This document shows, piece by piece, positions 1-8,529 of a stretch of 64,000 bases of DNA. Source of the DNA: Heyndrickxia vini (GTDB lineage: Bacteria; Bacillota; Bacilli; Bacillales; Bacillaceae_C). The notes beneath the pieces are model-generated. The model saw only the letters and a list, made by a program, of their open reading frames with translations. It made no database searches and had not been told where the DNA came from. Made by a program: the position numbers and the translations under genes. The stretch is from contig NZ_CP065425.1 of the NCBI RefSeq assembly GCF_016772275.1, positions 4,146,001 to 4,210,000 of the forward strand, given 5' to 3'. The stretch's first letter is position 1; each line of letters starts with the position of its first letter.

Positions 1-442
1 ACCTGTTAATCTGGAGTCTGTTAAAAAAATGGGGGTTCCAAAAGATATTGCAGAAACGATTGTTCCTCTTGGGGCAAACACCCATAAAGATGGTTCCGTT
101 TTCGGTGGGGTTTTAAAAATTGTCTTTCTCTTTAGTTTATTTGGTAAAGATATGACAAGCGTAACAGGAATTTTCAGCATTATTGCCGTTTCCTTTTTAG
201 TTGGTGCTGTAATGGGTGCGATTCCGGGTGGCGGAATGATCGGAGAAATGCTTATTCTTAGTGTGTTCGGATTTCCACCAGAAGTGCTGCCGATTATTGC
301 AGTCATTAGTACGATTATCGATGTACCTGCTACATTATTAAATTCTACTGGTAACACAGTTTGTGCCATGATGGTTAGCAGACTTGTCGAAGGAAAGAAT
401 TGGCTTAAAAAGGCGTTCAGTAAAGAAAAGGTGTCATCCTAA
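1..442 (+). CDS. Dicarboxylate/amino acid:cation symporter (SDF family), C-terminal part
   Basis: The reading frame is open from base 2, so the 5' part lies outside the window. The visible ~147 residues form the C-terminal core of a sodium/proton-coupled dicarboxylate or glutamate symporter (GltP/DctP type) of the cytoplasmic membrane. Family hallmarks are the LGANTHKDGS segment, the Gly-rich turn IPGGGMIGEM and a late DVPATLLNSTGN stretch that corresponds to the substrate-binding NxxGD-type helix, followed by a short Lys-rich cytoplasmic tail. The substrate cannot be decided from this fragment. It ends just before a strong terminator and so appears to be the last gene of its transcript. The family call is solid; the specific member is not. 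Confidence 0.85.
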   Translation, partial: PVNLESVKKMGVPKDIAETIVPLGANTHKDGSVFGGVLKIVFLFSLFGKDMTSVTGIFSIIAVSFLVGAVMGAIPGGGMIGEMLILSVFGFPPEVLPIIAVISTIIDVPATLLNSTGNTVCAMMVSRLVEGKNWLKKAFSKEKVSS

Positions 443-474
443 TCTAGAGGAATTTTCCCCTCTAGATTTTTTGT
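442..474 (+). terminator. Rho-independent terminator of the symporter gene
   Basis: The arms ATCTAGAGG (442-450) and CCTCTAGAT (459-467) pair perfectly around an 8-base loop and are followed by a run of T. Confidence 0.85.
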
Positions 475-487
475 TGACTACTAAGTA

Positions 488-496
488 TGATATAAT
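488..496 (+). promoter_or_regulatory. Extended -10 promoter (TGATATAAT) for the 530 gene
   Basis: TGATATAAT is a perfect TGN extended -10 element. The upstream TTGACT at 474 is only 11 bases away, too close to be its -35, so recognition probably relies on the extended -10. Confidence 0.55.
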
Positions 497-529
497 CATG
501 CAATTAAATGAAGATTTTATGGAGGCTCT

Positions 530-1000
530 ATGCTTACTTTTGAAGAAAAACTAGCGATTATTGAATCGTTTCCAGAACTACAAAGAAAAAATGTTTCTTT
601 AGGAAGAATTAACTTTCATTATGAAGAAAGTATGTTAGATAAAAAAAATGTTGTCTATCATTTGCACCCAAACGGGAATGGTTTTGTCTATGCTGAATTA
701 TTGAACGGATATGATGTGAATGATAAAGGGATGACGAACATCCGTGACTTTTCGGAGGAAGAACTTCGTACAATTATTCAAAAATCAATCCTCTCACTCG
801 CTCCTAAGACAACTGTGGAATCGTCCATTGTGGGAGATCAATTCGAAGAAAAGTGGATCAATCAAGATCATTTTACATTGATCCTTGTGAACGAAGATGA
901 TATGTGGAATGTGTACGCAGGACTGAATTTGGATGGAACATTTAACTCTTATGCAGAAGCAGCGGAATATTTAGATGAAGAAGGGTTTTCAAGACTATAA
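530..1000 (+). CDS. Uncharacterised 156-residue cytoplasmic protein
   Basis: I do not recognise this family. The protein is acidic and soluble, with no signal peptide or membrane segment. It begins with a helical stretch and has an aromatic-rich middle (HPNGNGFVYAE) and a C-terminal Asp/Glu-rich tail (EAAEYLDEEG). Start ATG 530 has GGAGG at 521-525, a good spacing. It forms a monocistronic unit with its own extended -10 promoter and terminator. A role in partner binding or regulation is possible, but nothing in the sequence decides it. Confidence 0.7.
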   Translation: MLTFEEKLAIIESFPELQRKNVSLGRINFHYEESMLDKKNVVYHLHPNGNGFVYAELLNGYDVNDKGMTNIRDFSEEELRTIIQKSILSLAPKTTVESSIVGDQFEEKWINQDHFTLILVNEDDMWNVYAGLNLDGTFNSYAEAAEYLDEEGFSRL

Positions 1001-1018
1001 GAAAATAAGCGTAAATAT

Positions 1019-1080
1019 AAAACTCCACGTTAGTAGGGCTGATCTATCCCGCCCTATTGATGTGGAGTTTTTATCTTTTT
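1019..1080 (+). terminator. Rho-independent terminator after the 530 gene
   Basis: AAAACTCCAC pairs with GTGGAGTTTT around an internal second stem (TAGTAGGGC/GCCCTATTGA). A T-rich tract follows. Confidence 0.75.
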
Positions 1081-1111
1081 AACATCCATTTAATTTTGTA
1101 AATCTTATCAG

Positions 1112-1123
1112 CACAATATTGTG
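1112..1123. promoter_or_regulatory. 12-bp perfect palindrome upstream of the lipoprotein gene
   Basis: CACAATATTGTG is a perfect dyad about 50 bases before the probable start of the lipoprotein gene. It may be an operator; no regulator is identifiable. Confidence 0.3.
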
Positions 1124-1175
1124 TGTTACCGAACTTGCCGAACAACATAGTATAGAAGTTATGGAGGTGAAATTG

Positions 1176-1676
1176 TTGAAAAAACTCATATTTGTCCCTT
1201 TATTTCTATTTGCAATCTTACTCACAGGCTGTTCTAACGACCCCGTTCAAGATGACCTTCTTAATTACATTAATAAAGAGATAGATGTTGTAGCTGATTT
1301 GGAAAACAAGGCGGTTTCAAAATATGAAAGTGTAACAGGTGTCAATTATACAAATGATCAAACATTATATGATGCGTTATTGGGTGAAATACTTCCTACC
1401 TATCAAGACTTCTTAAAGAAGTTGGAGGCCATTAGCATAGAAACCGATGAAGTCAAAAAAATACATGAAAAGTATATTGAGGCTGCTAATCTTCAATATG
1501 ATGCATTTGTAAAAATACTAAGCGCACTCCAAAAACAGGACATCACAATCATCGAGGAAGCGAATGGGATGCTTGCTGACGCCCGAAAAATGTTCCGCGA
1601 TTATCAAGAAGACATAAAAAAATTAGCGAAAGAACATGACGTTGAACTGAAAAAGAACAAAGAAAATGCAGCATAG
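1176..1676 (+). CDS. Small lipoprotein with coiled-coil body
   Basis: A Lys-Lys followed by a hydrophobic stretch and the lipobox LLTGC marks a type II signal peptide, so the mature protein should be anchored to the outer face of the membrane through its N-terminal Cys. The rest (about 145 residues) is highly charged and helical, with heptad-like Leu/Ile spacing and a Lys-rich C terminus. The open frame extends upstream to 1119, but GGAGG at 1163-1167 fits a TTG start at 1176 (or 1173), which puts the lipobox at the usual place. I cannot assign a function; putative cell-wall-binding lipoproteins of Bacillus have a similar build. Confidence 0.7.
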   Translation: MKKLIFVPLFLFAILLTGCSNDPVQDDLLNYINKEIDVVADLENKAVSKYESVTGVNYTNDQTLYDALLGEILPTYQDFLKKLEAISIETDEVKKIHEKYIEAANLQYDAFVKILSALQKQDITIIEEANGMLADARKMFRDYQEDIKKLAKEHDVELKKNKENAA

Positions 1677-1712
1677 CCATTAACCTGGTTTGGAATTCCA
1701 ATTTCCACAAAA

Positions 1713-1780
1713 GTGTCCACCATCCATGGACACTGTCCATATTCGGTACCTGACACCAGTGTAAAGACACTAACAGGTAC
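1713..1780. repeat. Dispersed hairpin repeat (GTGTCCA / CCTGACACC family), degenerate copy
   Basis: Two adjoining hairpins: GTGTCCA (1713) with TGGACAC (1727), and a nested one with outer arms GTACCTG/CAGGTAC and inner arms AGTGT/ACACT. The words recur in the hairpins at 27241 and 31463. A related segment, GGAACTGTCCCCTTGTTCC, follows at about 1859-1877. Confidence 0.55.
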
Positions 1781-1784
1781 ACAC

Positions 1785-1830
1785 AAAAAGAGGCTTACCC
1801 CTTGATCAAGATGGTTAGCCTCTTTTTTGT
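1785..1830. terminator. Bidirectional terminator between lipoprotein and swrC-type genes
   Basis: AAAAAGAGGCTTACC (1785-1799) pairs with GGTTAGCCTCTTTTTT (1813-1828) with one mismatch. A and T tracts flank both sides, so it can act on both strands. Confidence 0.7.
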
Positions 1831-1879
1831 TTGTTGTGAAAAATCGTTTGTGGACAACGGAACTGTCCCCTTGTTCCAA

Positions 1880-4800
1880 CTAGTTTTCTTCGATTTCTTT
1901 ACGATTTTTCTTGAATAGTTTTGACAATACTTCGTAGACAATTGGAACAACTACTAGTGTTAATAATGTTGAACTTATTAAACCACCAATTACAGTTATG
2001 GCAAGGCCTTTAGAGATTAATCCCCCGCCGCCTTCACCAAGTGCTAATGGAATTAATGCACCGACTGTGGCAATGGCTGTCATAAGAATTGGACGAAGAC
2101 GTGTTGCTCCTGCTTCCAACACGGCTTTACGCATAGTCATTCCATCACGTTCCATATGAATAATTCGATCGACAAGGACGATTGCATTTGTCACAACAAT
2201 ACCAATGAGCATGAGTAGACCCATCATAACCGGAACGGAAATTGTTTCTCCAGTAAGGAATAAACCGACAAACGAACCGATTACAGCAAAAGGTAATGAA
2301 AATAGAACGGCAAACGGTGCAACTCCTTCACGGAATGTAACAACAAGGATAAAGTACACAATGGCAATAGCAGCTGCCATTGCAACACCAAGTTGTGTAA
2401 AGGCATCTGCCATATCAGCCTGAACACCACCAACTTCAGAGCTAACACCTTTAGGTAAATCTAATTTTTCAATATCTTTATCCACTGCAGCAGTAACTTT
2501 TGAAACATCTTTGCTTTTAATTTCACCTGAAACCGTTGCGTAATATTCACCTTTACTTCGTGAAAGTGTATTTAACGTGGTTCCTTTCTTCACTTTTACT
2601 AGTTCCGAAAGCGGCATTGATTTCCCTAATGCAGTAGGTATTTGTTTGTCTAAAATATCATCGATAGATTCAGGTTGAGCTGATTGTTCTTGTTGAACGA
2701 TGACGTCCAATGAATCTCCGTCTTTTTCTACTGTTGTTAATACGTTTTTTGTTTGTTGTGGACTTAACATTCCAACAATCTGGCCAGTTGTTAATCCGTA
2801 TTTCATCAAGTTATCTTGTTCTACACGGAATTGATACTCTACATATGCTTCTTCTGAACTTGAAGAAACATCTTTAAGGTCGTCATTTTTATTTAATAGG
2901 TCTTCTACTTTTGTAATCGTTTGGTTTAGTTTATCCAAATTTTCACTATAGAAAGTATAACTTACTTCATTTGAAGCCATTGAAGATGCTGAGAAGTTTT
3001 GGCTTTTCCATGTACCTGGTTGATCGACATTCTTGACGTAGTGCTCGATTTTTTCCTTCACTTTCGGGAAGTCTTTCATATCTGGATCGAAAATCAAGTA
3101 CATTAGAGCACCACCTGATCCAGTGCCCATCATTGCTGCTTGTGTATCACCAGGCTCTGTAACAGATACTTGAACGGTATCAATATCGTTACGCTTTAAC
3201 ATTTTCTCTTCTACTTCTTTAACATGTTTTAATGTTTCATCATGAAGTTCTCCCGCTTTTGGTGTGTATGTTAAATACATAACTTTTTCTTCATCACTAC
3301 CCAGAAAACTAAAGCCGATTAATGGCGTTAATGCTAAGCTACCAGCCAACAAAACAATGGCAATGATAGAAGAAATCCATTTATGGCTAAGTGCTTTTTC
3401 TAAGAACCCTTTATACCAATTGGCAAGCTTACCGGCTTCTTTATGACTCTTTTCAGTTCTTTCCCCATATAACTTTTTCTTAAATAGAAAATGCGATAGA
3501 GCGGGAACAATCGTAATCGCCACTAGTAATGAAGCACCTAATGCAAAGGCCATCGTTAAGGCAAAGGGCGTGAACAACTCACCAACCATGCCGCTAACAA
3601 AAACTAATGGTGCAAATACAGCAACTGTTACTAAAGTAGATGACATAATTGGTTTGAACATCTCAATTGTTGCTTCCCGTACTAGGGCACGGCCTGTTAA
3701 TTTTTCATCCTTTAAGTGTAAGCGACGATAAATGTTTTCTACTACAACAATCGAGTCATCAATAACCCTACCGATGGCAACCGTAACAGCCCCGAGCGTC
3801 ATAATATTTAAGGTGATATCCATCCAGTTCAATAGCAAAAATGCCATAAAAATAGAAACTGGAATTGAAACAATTGAGATAATTGTCGATTTGAAATCAC
3901 GTAGGAAAAGAAGAATGATCAATACAGCAATTAAGCCACCAAAAATTGCTTTTTCAACCATGGTTGAGACTGAATCTTCAATCGGCTTCCCTTGGTCAAG
4001 AGTGGTATTAATGACAAGACCATCGTATTTTTTCTTTTCATCTTTTACCAGATCTTTCACCTTATTAACTACGTCTACTGTGTTTGCTTGCTGATCTTTT
4101 ACAATTTGAATTGCAATCGCATTTTTACCATTTGTACGAGAAACGGACTCGACTTTTCCAACTGTTTTAATCGTTGCAATATCCTTAAGCTTTACAAATG
4201 GAGATGGGTTCGTTGCAGATGGTGTTACAGGAATCAACATATTTTGTAATTCCTTCACAGTCATGAACTTACCATCTACCGAAACAGCTTGTTCACCTTC
4301 TTTAAACTCATAAAGCCCTAGTGAAACGGACATATTGCTTGCTTGGATTATTTCTTTAACTTTATCTGTGGTTAAACCTAATTTATCCATTTTATCTTTT
4401 TTGTAAGTAAGATCAACTTCCTCAATATGCTGTCCACTAATCGTTGCTGAAGCTACACCATCAATCTTTTCAATTTTTGGAAGTAGAGCATCTTCTACGG
4501 TTGACGTTAGTTCAACAATATCTTCTTTTGAACTACTTACACTAAGAGCCATAACAGGCATCATATTCATACTAATCGCAGATGTTGTTGGTTTTTCTGC
4601 TCCTTCTGGTAATTCAAGTGAATCTAAGACAGATTTCAATTCTCTTTTTGCTTCATCCATATCAATACCGTATTCGTACTCCACTTGTATGCTTGCCATA
4701 TTTGAATACGAATTAGAATAAACAGATTTCACATGGTCAAGTCCCTCGACTGCCTGTTCAATCGGCATAGAAATATCATTCATTACCTTCTCAGGTGTTG

Positions 4801-4963
4801 CCCCAGGATAAACATCTGACACCATCAAATACGGGATTGAAATATCCGGGATTGTTTCCATTTTCATTCTTGTGCCAGAGTAAATCCCTGAAACGGTAAT
4901 AATAATGGTTAATAACCAAACTGCAAGTTTATTTCCCAAAACAAAATTAACTAAACCTTTCAC
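1880..4963 (-). CDS. swrC: RND-family multidrug/surfactin efflux transporter, SwrC (YerP) type
   Basis: A large inner-membrane resistance-nodulation-division pump of 1027 residues, driven by proton influx. The N-terminal TM helix is followed by a porter domain, a central TM bundle containing GRVIDDSIVVVENI (the paired Asp of the proton relay), a second porter domain with short Gly-rich stretches, and a last TM bundle. Length and organisation fit B. subtilis SwrC, which exports surfactin and other amphiphiles. The open frame reaches an ATG at 4999, but that segment overlaps the divergent promoter region. GTG 4963, preceded by an AAGGGTAGG-like ribosome binding site, is the better start. A TetR gene is transcribed divergently and probably represses it. 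The family call is certain, the substrate is inferred. Confidence 0.9.
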   Translation of the reverse strand: MKGLVNFVLGNKLAVWLLTIIITVSGIYSGTRMKMETIPDISIPYLMVSDVYPGATPEKVMNDISMPIEQAVEGLDHVKSVYSNSYSNMASIQVEYEYGIDMDEAKRELKSVLDSLELPEGAEKPTTSAISMNMMPVMALSVSSSKEDIVELTSTVEDALLPKIEKIDGVASATISGQHIEEVDLTYKKDKMDKLGLTTDKVKEIIQASNMSVSLGLYEFKEGEQAVSVDGKFMTVKELQNMLIPVTPSATNPSPFVKLKDIATIKTVGKVESVSRTNGKNAIAIQIVKDQQANTVDVVNKVKDLVKDEKKKYDGLVINTTLDQGKPIEDSVSTMVEKAIFGGLIAVLIILLFLRDFKSTIISIVSIPVSIFMAFLLLNWMDITLNIMTLGAVTVAIGRVIDDSIVVVENIYRRLHLKDEKLTGRALVREATIEMFKPIMSSTLVTVAVFAPLVFVSGMVGELFTPFALTMAFALGASLLVAITIVPALSHFLFKKKLYGERTEKSHKEAGKLANWYKGFLEKALSHKWISSIIAIVLLAGSLALTPLIGFSFLGSDEEKVMYLTYTPKAGELHDETLKHVKEVEEKMLKRNDIDTVQVSVTEPGDTQAAMMGTGSGGALMYLIFDPDMKDFPKVKEKIEHYVKNVDQPGTWKSQNFSASSMASNEVSYTFYSENLDKLNQTITKVEDLLNKNDDLKDVSSSSEEAYVEYQFRVEQDNLMKYGLTTGQIVGMLSPQQTKNVLTTVEKDGDSLDVIVQQEQSAQPESIDDILDKQIPTALGKSMPLSELVKVKKGTTLNTLSRSKGEYYATVSGEIKSKDVSKVTAAVDKDIEKLDLPKGVSSEVGGVQADMADAFTQLGVAMAAAIAIVYFILVVTFREGVAPFAVLFSLPFAVIGSFVGLFLTGETISVPVMMGLLMLIGIVVTNAIVLVDRIIHMERDGMTMRKAVLEAGATRLRPILMTAIATVGALIPLALGEGGGGLISKGLAITVIGGLISSTLLTLVVVPIVYEVLSKLFKKNRKEIEEN

Positions 4964-4981
4964 CTTTACACCTACCCTTAT

Positions 4982-5034
4982 TTGACATGTTGAACTCAAT
5001 TACTTATACTAATGACTGATTAGTCAATTGTCAA
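4982..5034. promoter_or_regulatory. Face-to-face promoters with shared TetR-type operator
   Basis: Forward: TTGACA (4982-4987), 17 bases, TATACT (5005-5010). Reverse, toward the pump: TTGACA (5034-5029), 17 bases, TAGTAT (5011-5006). Two nested dyads lie between the -35 boxes: ACTAAT-GACTG-ATTAGT (5008-5024) and TGACT-GATT-AGTCA (5013-5026). One repressor dimer or pair could shut both promoters. Confidence 0.75.
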
Positions 5035-5062
5035 CAAAAGACCCCAGGAGTGAGCAAATAAG

Positions 5063-5899
5063 ATGCAAAAAAAACAACTAATAATGGAAAAAGCTTTAGA
5101 ATTATTTGCCGAGCAAGGGTTTGAATCCACCTCCGTTCAACAAATAACAGAGCGTTGCGGGATCTCGAAGGGTGCTTTCTACTTATCCTTCAAATCAAAA
5201 GATGAATTAATTTTGTCTATAATTGACCACTTTATGATGCAAATAACAGCTGATATTGACCATATAGTCAAAAACTCAGTAACTAATGATAAACTACTAT
5301 ATAAATTTTATTATGCTATTTTTCACGCATTTCATCAGAAATCCGATTTTGCAAAAGTAATGATGAACGAGCAATCAAATTATTCGCTCAATAAAGAATT
5401 AATTTCTAAGTTGCGTTATTATGATCAAATACTCGATCAAACAATTCTATTTATGATTGAACGTTTATATGGAAAGAATGTCGCTGCAATTAAATATGAC
5501 CTTATGTATTGTATTCGAGGCTTTATGGGGACCTATTCTCATTTGTTTTTCTTTTATAACTTTCCCATTGACCTAGAGGCCCTGTCAAAGTCACTCGAGG
5601 AGAAAACCAATCTCCTGGCCAAACATACAACCATTCCCTTTATCTCTGAGGAACTGGCAGAGCTGTGCAATAATGCAATTCCTGAGGGACTAACAAAAGA
5701 AAAGATGATTAAGAAGATTGACAAAAAGATAAAGGAGATAGAAGAATCGATAGAAATGGAGTCTTTAATCCTCTTAAAAGAACATATAGTAAAGCCTGTT
5801 TATAGCCCCGCTATTGTCAAAGGCTTATTAGAAAATATTCGAAATCATCCACAATGCAAATGGCTTACCTACTTACTTTTCCAGTATTTCGGGATATAG
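5063..5899 (+). CDS. TetR-family transcriptional regulator of the RND pump (YerO-like)
   Basis: The N-terminal ~50 residues are a typical TetR helix-turn-helix (ITERCGISKGAFYLSFKSKDEL), followed by a long all-helical ligand-binding region. At 278 residues it is longer than most TetR proteins but close to B. subtilis YerO, which sits next to and represses swrC. An AGGAG motif lies 12 bases before ATG 5063. The gene diverges from the pump gene, with overlapping promoters around a palindrome, so autoregulation plus repression of the pump is the natural inference. A Lys/Glu-rich helix occupies the C-terminal third. The inducing ligand is unknown. Confidence 0.85.
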   Translation: MQKKQLIMEKALELFAEQGFESTSVQQITERCGISKGAFYLSFKSKDELILSIIDHFMMQITADIDHIVKNSVTNDKLLYKFYYAIFHAFHQKSDFAKVMMNEQSNYSLNKELISKLRYYDQILDQTILFMIERLYGKNVAAIKYDLMYCIRGFMGTYSHLFFFYNFPIDLEALSKSLEEKTNLLAKHTTIPFISEELAELCNNAIPEGLTKEKMIKKIDKKIKEIEESIEMESLILLKEHIVKPVYSPAIVKGLLENIRNHPQCKWLTYLLFQYFGI

Positions 5900-6118
5900 G
5901 ATTGGGTCCTTTGTCCTCATTTTTTTATATTCTATAACTAAGCATCTAATTCCTTTGTTGCATAGGCATAAATTTAAAGAAATGTGTCAAATTTCAAAAC
6001 GTATTTGTAACTTTTAAAAGCCCAAACTCCCACAGAGGTTAAATGGAACCCTGTGGTAACTTACCGCTGATTCTTCTATTGGAATATGTTAACTTTCACC
6101 TTAGGGTTTGCTCCCATT

Positions 6119-6152
6119 CAAAAAAACAGCAGGAATTATACTCCCTGCTGTT
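6119..6152 (-). terminator. Terminator of the ABC exporter gene, overlapping its 3' end
   Basis: AACAGCAGG and CCTGCTGTT (6125-6133 / 6144-6152) pair; on the minus strand a run of T follows. The stem includes the last codons and stop of the exporter gene. Confidence 0.8.
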
Positions 6153-7860
6153 CGTATTGGACTTGGTGTAGTTTAGCGAAGATGCCGCCTTTTTGGATGA
6201 GTTCGTTGTGTGTTCCTTCTTCAGCAATACCATCTTCAGTGACGACGACGATTCGGTCGGCATTTTGAATGGTTGCTAGACGGTGAGCAATGATTAAGGT
6301 GGTTCTGTTCATTGCTAGTTCATTTAACGCTTGTTGGATGATCCGTTCTGTTTCGGTATCTAGGGCGGATGTTGCTTCATCCAAAATTAATATTGGCGGG
6401 TTTTTCAAAAACATACGCGCAATTGCAATTCGTTGCTTTTGTCCGCCTGACAGCTTCAATCCTCGCTCACCAATTTGCGTTTCATATCCAAATGGAAGCG
6501 AATGAATAAACTCCTCTAAATGGGCACGTCTTGCAGCCTCCACAATTTCTTCTTCTGTTGCATCCAATTTTCCATAAGCAATGTTTTCACGTAGCGTTCC
6601 AGTAAAGAGAAAAACATCCTGTTGAACAATTCCAATTTGTGATCTTAATGATTGTTTTGTCATCTCACGAATATCGATTCCGTCAATTAAAATTCTTCCT
6701 TCATTTACATCGTAGAATCTCGGAATTAACGAGCATATGGTCGTTTTCCCTGCACCGGATGGTCCAACAAAGGCGATTGTCTCTCCAGCTTGTATTGATA
6801 AATCAATGCGTTCCAAAACAGGCTTATGTTCATCATAACTAAAAGACACATCCTCAAACTCAATATCCCCATGAAGATAAGTAATTTCAGTTGCACCTTT
6901 TTGATCCACGACTTCTGGGTCTTGATCAATTAATTCAATAAAACGTTTAAAACCGGCCATCCCCTTCGGATAGAGCTCCATAATCGCACTAATTTTATCA
7001 ACTGGTTTAAAAAGTACGTTCACATATAAGATAAAAGAAACGAGCTCACCATATGATAAATGGTTATTGAAGCTAAGCCAAGCACCATAGATCAATACTG
7101 CTAAAATAATAAATCGAGTCATCATATAGATTCCCGAATTACTGAACGACATCACCTTATATCCGCTAAGCTTCGCCTTTCTAAAACGACGATTATTTTT
7201 TGTGAATCTTGTAATTTCATAGTTTTCATTTGTAAACGATTGAACAACACGCACCCCCGAAACGCTATCTTCCACACGGGCATTAACGTCTGCTATATCA
7301 CTATACATTTGTTTCCATGCTTTATTCATTTTTATATTACAAACCGTAATTAACCAAATTAAAAAGGGAACGATAATAATCGTTACTAATGCCAATTGAA
7401 CATTAATCGTTAGCATAATCCAAAATGCGCCAACAAATGTCATAACAGCAATAAACATATCTTCCGGCCCATGATGGGCAAGTTCACCTATATCAAATAA
7501 ATCATTCGTAATTCGGCTCATAATATGTCCTGTTTTCGTATTATCAAAAAAACGAAACGATTGCTTTTGAACATGCTGGAATAACTGCTGTCTCATATCT
7601 GTTTCAATATTGATTCCGAGCTTATGCCCCCAATAGTTGACAATATATTGCAAAAACGTACTCATCACATAAAGTGCCAGCAACCCGCAGCCCACTGATA
7701 CAATCGTGGACCAGTTTCCATCTGGTAAAAGGCGATCGATAAACCACTGTACAGCAAGCGGAAATCCTAATTCTAATAATGCAACAACTACCGCACTGAA
7801 AAAGTCAATCATAAATAACTTTTTATGCGGTGTATAATATGAAAAAAACCTGCGTATCAT
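6136..7860 (-). CDS. ABC exporter half-transporter (permease-ATPase fusion, YgaD-like)
   Basis: A 574-residue membrane exporter of the MsbA/LmrA class that works as a dimer. The first ~320 residues form six TM helices (type 1 ABC transmembrane domain). The C-terminal nucleotide-binding domain shows Walker A (GPSGAGKTT), the Q-loop, signature LSGGQKQR, Walker B (ILILDEATSALD) and the switch His in IIAHRL. The sequence resembles B. subtilis YgaD. ATG 7860 is preceded by GGGGG, and a 17-base-spaced sigma-A promoter lies upstream. It is a monocistronic unit with no regulator nearby. The substrate is unknown; lipids, peptides and drugs are all possible for this class. Confidence 0.88.
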   Translation of the reverse strand: MIRRFFSYYTPHKKLFMIDFFSAVVVALLELGFPLAVQWFIDRLLPDGNWSTIVSVGCGLLALYVMSTFLQYIVNYWGHKLGINIETDMRQQLFQHVQKQSFRFFDNTKTGHIMSRITNDLFDIGELAHHGPEDMFIAVMTFVGAFWIMLTINVQLALVTIIIVPFLIWLITVCNIKMNKAWKQMYSDIADVNARVEDSVSGVRVVQSFTNENYEITRFTKNNRRFRKAKLSGYKVMSFSNSGIYMMTRFIILAVLIYGAWLSFNNHLSYGELVSFILYVNVLFKPVDKISAIMELYPKGMAGFKRFIELIDQDPEVVDQKGATEITYLHGDIEFEDVSFSYDEHKPVLERIDLSIQAGETIAFVGPSGAGKTTICSLIPRFYDVNEGRILIDGIDIREMTKQSLRSQIGIVQQDVFLFTGTLRENIAYGKLDATEEEIVEAARRAHLEEFIHSLPFGYETQIGERGLKLSGGQKQRIAIARMFLKNPPILILDEATSALDTETERIIQQALNELAMNRTTLIIAHRLATIQNADRIVVVTEDGIAEEGTHNELIQKGGIFAKLHQVQYEQQGV

Positions 7861-7895
7861 GATGCATCCCCCATCTATTTCTATTCATCTTAGCG

Positions 7896-7924
7896 ATTAT
7901 AAATTTTATCATGAATGGAAGCAA
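7896..7924 (-). promoter_or_regulatory. Sigma-A promoter of the ABC exporter
   Basis: On the minus strand TTGCTT (7924-7919), a 17-base spacer and a perfect TATAAT (7901-7896). Confidence 0.65.
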
Positions 7925-8049
7925 ATGATTTGACACAATTATTTTAATATTAATTCATATAGGAGATTTTGATACTCCCGTTTTAAAGGGTAAATATCCA
8001 CACTCACAAACAACAATCATTAAACATAAACATCAAGTGCGCCTACCAA

Positions 8050-8526
8050 CTATTCCGTGGATTCTCTCATTCTAAGCACCGACTTGATTGCCTGCTCAAT
8101 TTCCTGGTACCCTGTACATCGACAAATATTCGATTCAAGCCATTCTTGAATAACTTCGTTTGATGCGTCCGGATGCTGCTGAATGAGAGAATGGCAATTC
8201 ATGATAAATCCCGGGGTACAGTAACCACACTGAAAGGCAAACGTTTCGACGAATGCTTGTTGAATAGGAGCCCCTTCCAATCCTTCTATCGTAGTAATCC
8301 GTTTATCGACTGCCTCAACTGCTAACATGAGACAGGATTTCATCGGCCATCCATCAATGTTTACGGTACAGGCACCACAATCCCCATTTAAACACCCGGG
8401 CTTCGCTCCAGTTAGTCCAAGATTATTTCGTAATACACTGAGCAAGGTCTCTGCCGGCCTTACATTTACCGTCCTTTGTTCCCCATTGACGTGTAATATA
8501 ACGGAAACTAATGAAGACATAACCAA
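8050..8526 (-). CDS. Molybdenum hydroxylase [2Fe-2S] subunit, copy 1 (XdhC/CoxS/PucE type)
   Basis: A small iron-sulfur subunit (158 residues) that passes electrons from the molybdenum centre to FAD. The N-terminal plant-ferredoxin-like domain carries GCLNGDCGAC plus a later KSC (first cluster). The C-terminal helical domain carries QCGYC and CRC (second cluster), so all eight ligands are present. The stop of the FAD subunit is just upstream, and TTG 8526 with GGAG at good spacing is the likely start; ATG 8520 is the alternative. It is the last gene of a run xdhC-mobA-large-FAD-FeS and resembles B. subtilis PucE. The substrate of the enzyme is not shown by this subunit. Confidence 0.9.
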   Translation of the reverse strand: MVMSSLVSVILHVNGEQRTVNVRPAETLLSVLRNNLGLTGAKPGCLNGDCGACTVNIDGWPMKSCLMLAVEAVDKRITTIEGLEGAPIQQAFVETFAFQCGYCTPGFIMNCHSLIQQHPDASNEVIQEWLESNICRCTGYQEIEQAIKSVLRMRESTE

Positions 8527-8529
8527 GCC

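Noticed and set aside
474-479. TTGACT as -35 of the 530 gene promoter
   Set aside because: Only 11 bases from the TATAAT; spacing is too short.
1549-1879. Two minus-strand ORFs overlapping the lipoprotein gene end and terminator
   Set aside because: They run through the hairpin and terminator region, lack ribosome binding sites and have unusual composition.
3732-4249. Plus-strand ORFs of 120 and 85 residues inside the RND pump gene
   Set aside because: Opposite-strand shadows without ribosome binding sites; the pump frame is clearly coding.
4964-4999. ATG 4999 as the start of the RND pump
   Set aside because: It would place the pump start over the forward -35 box and has no ribosome binding site; GTG 4963 does.
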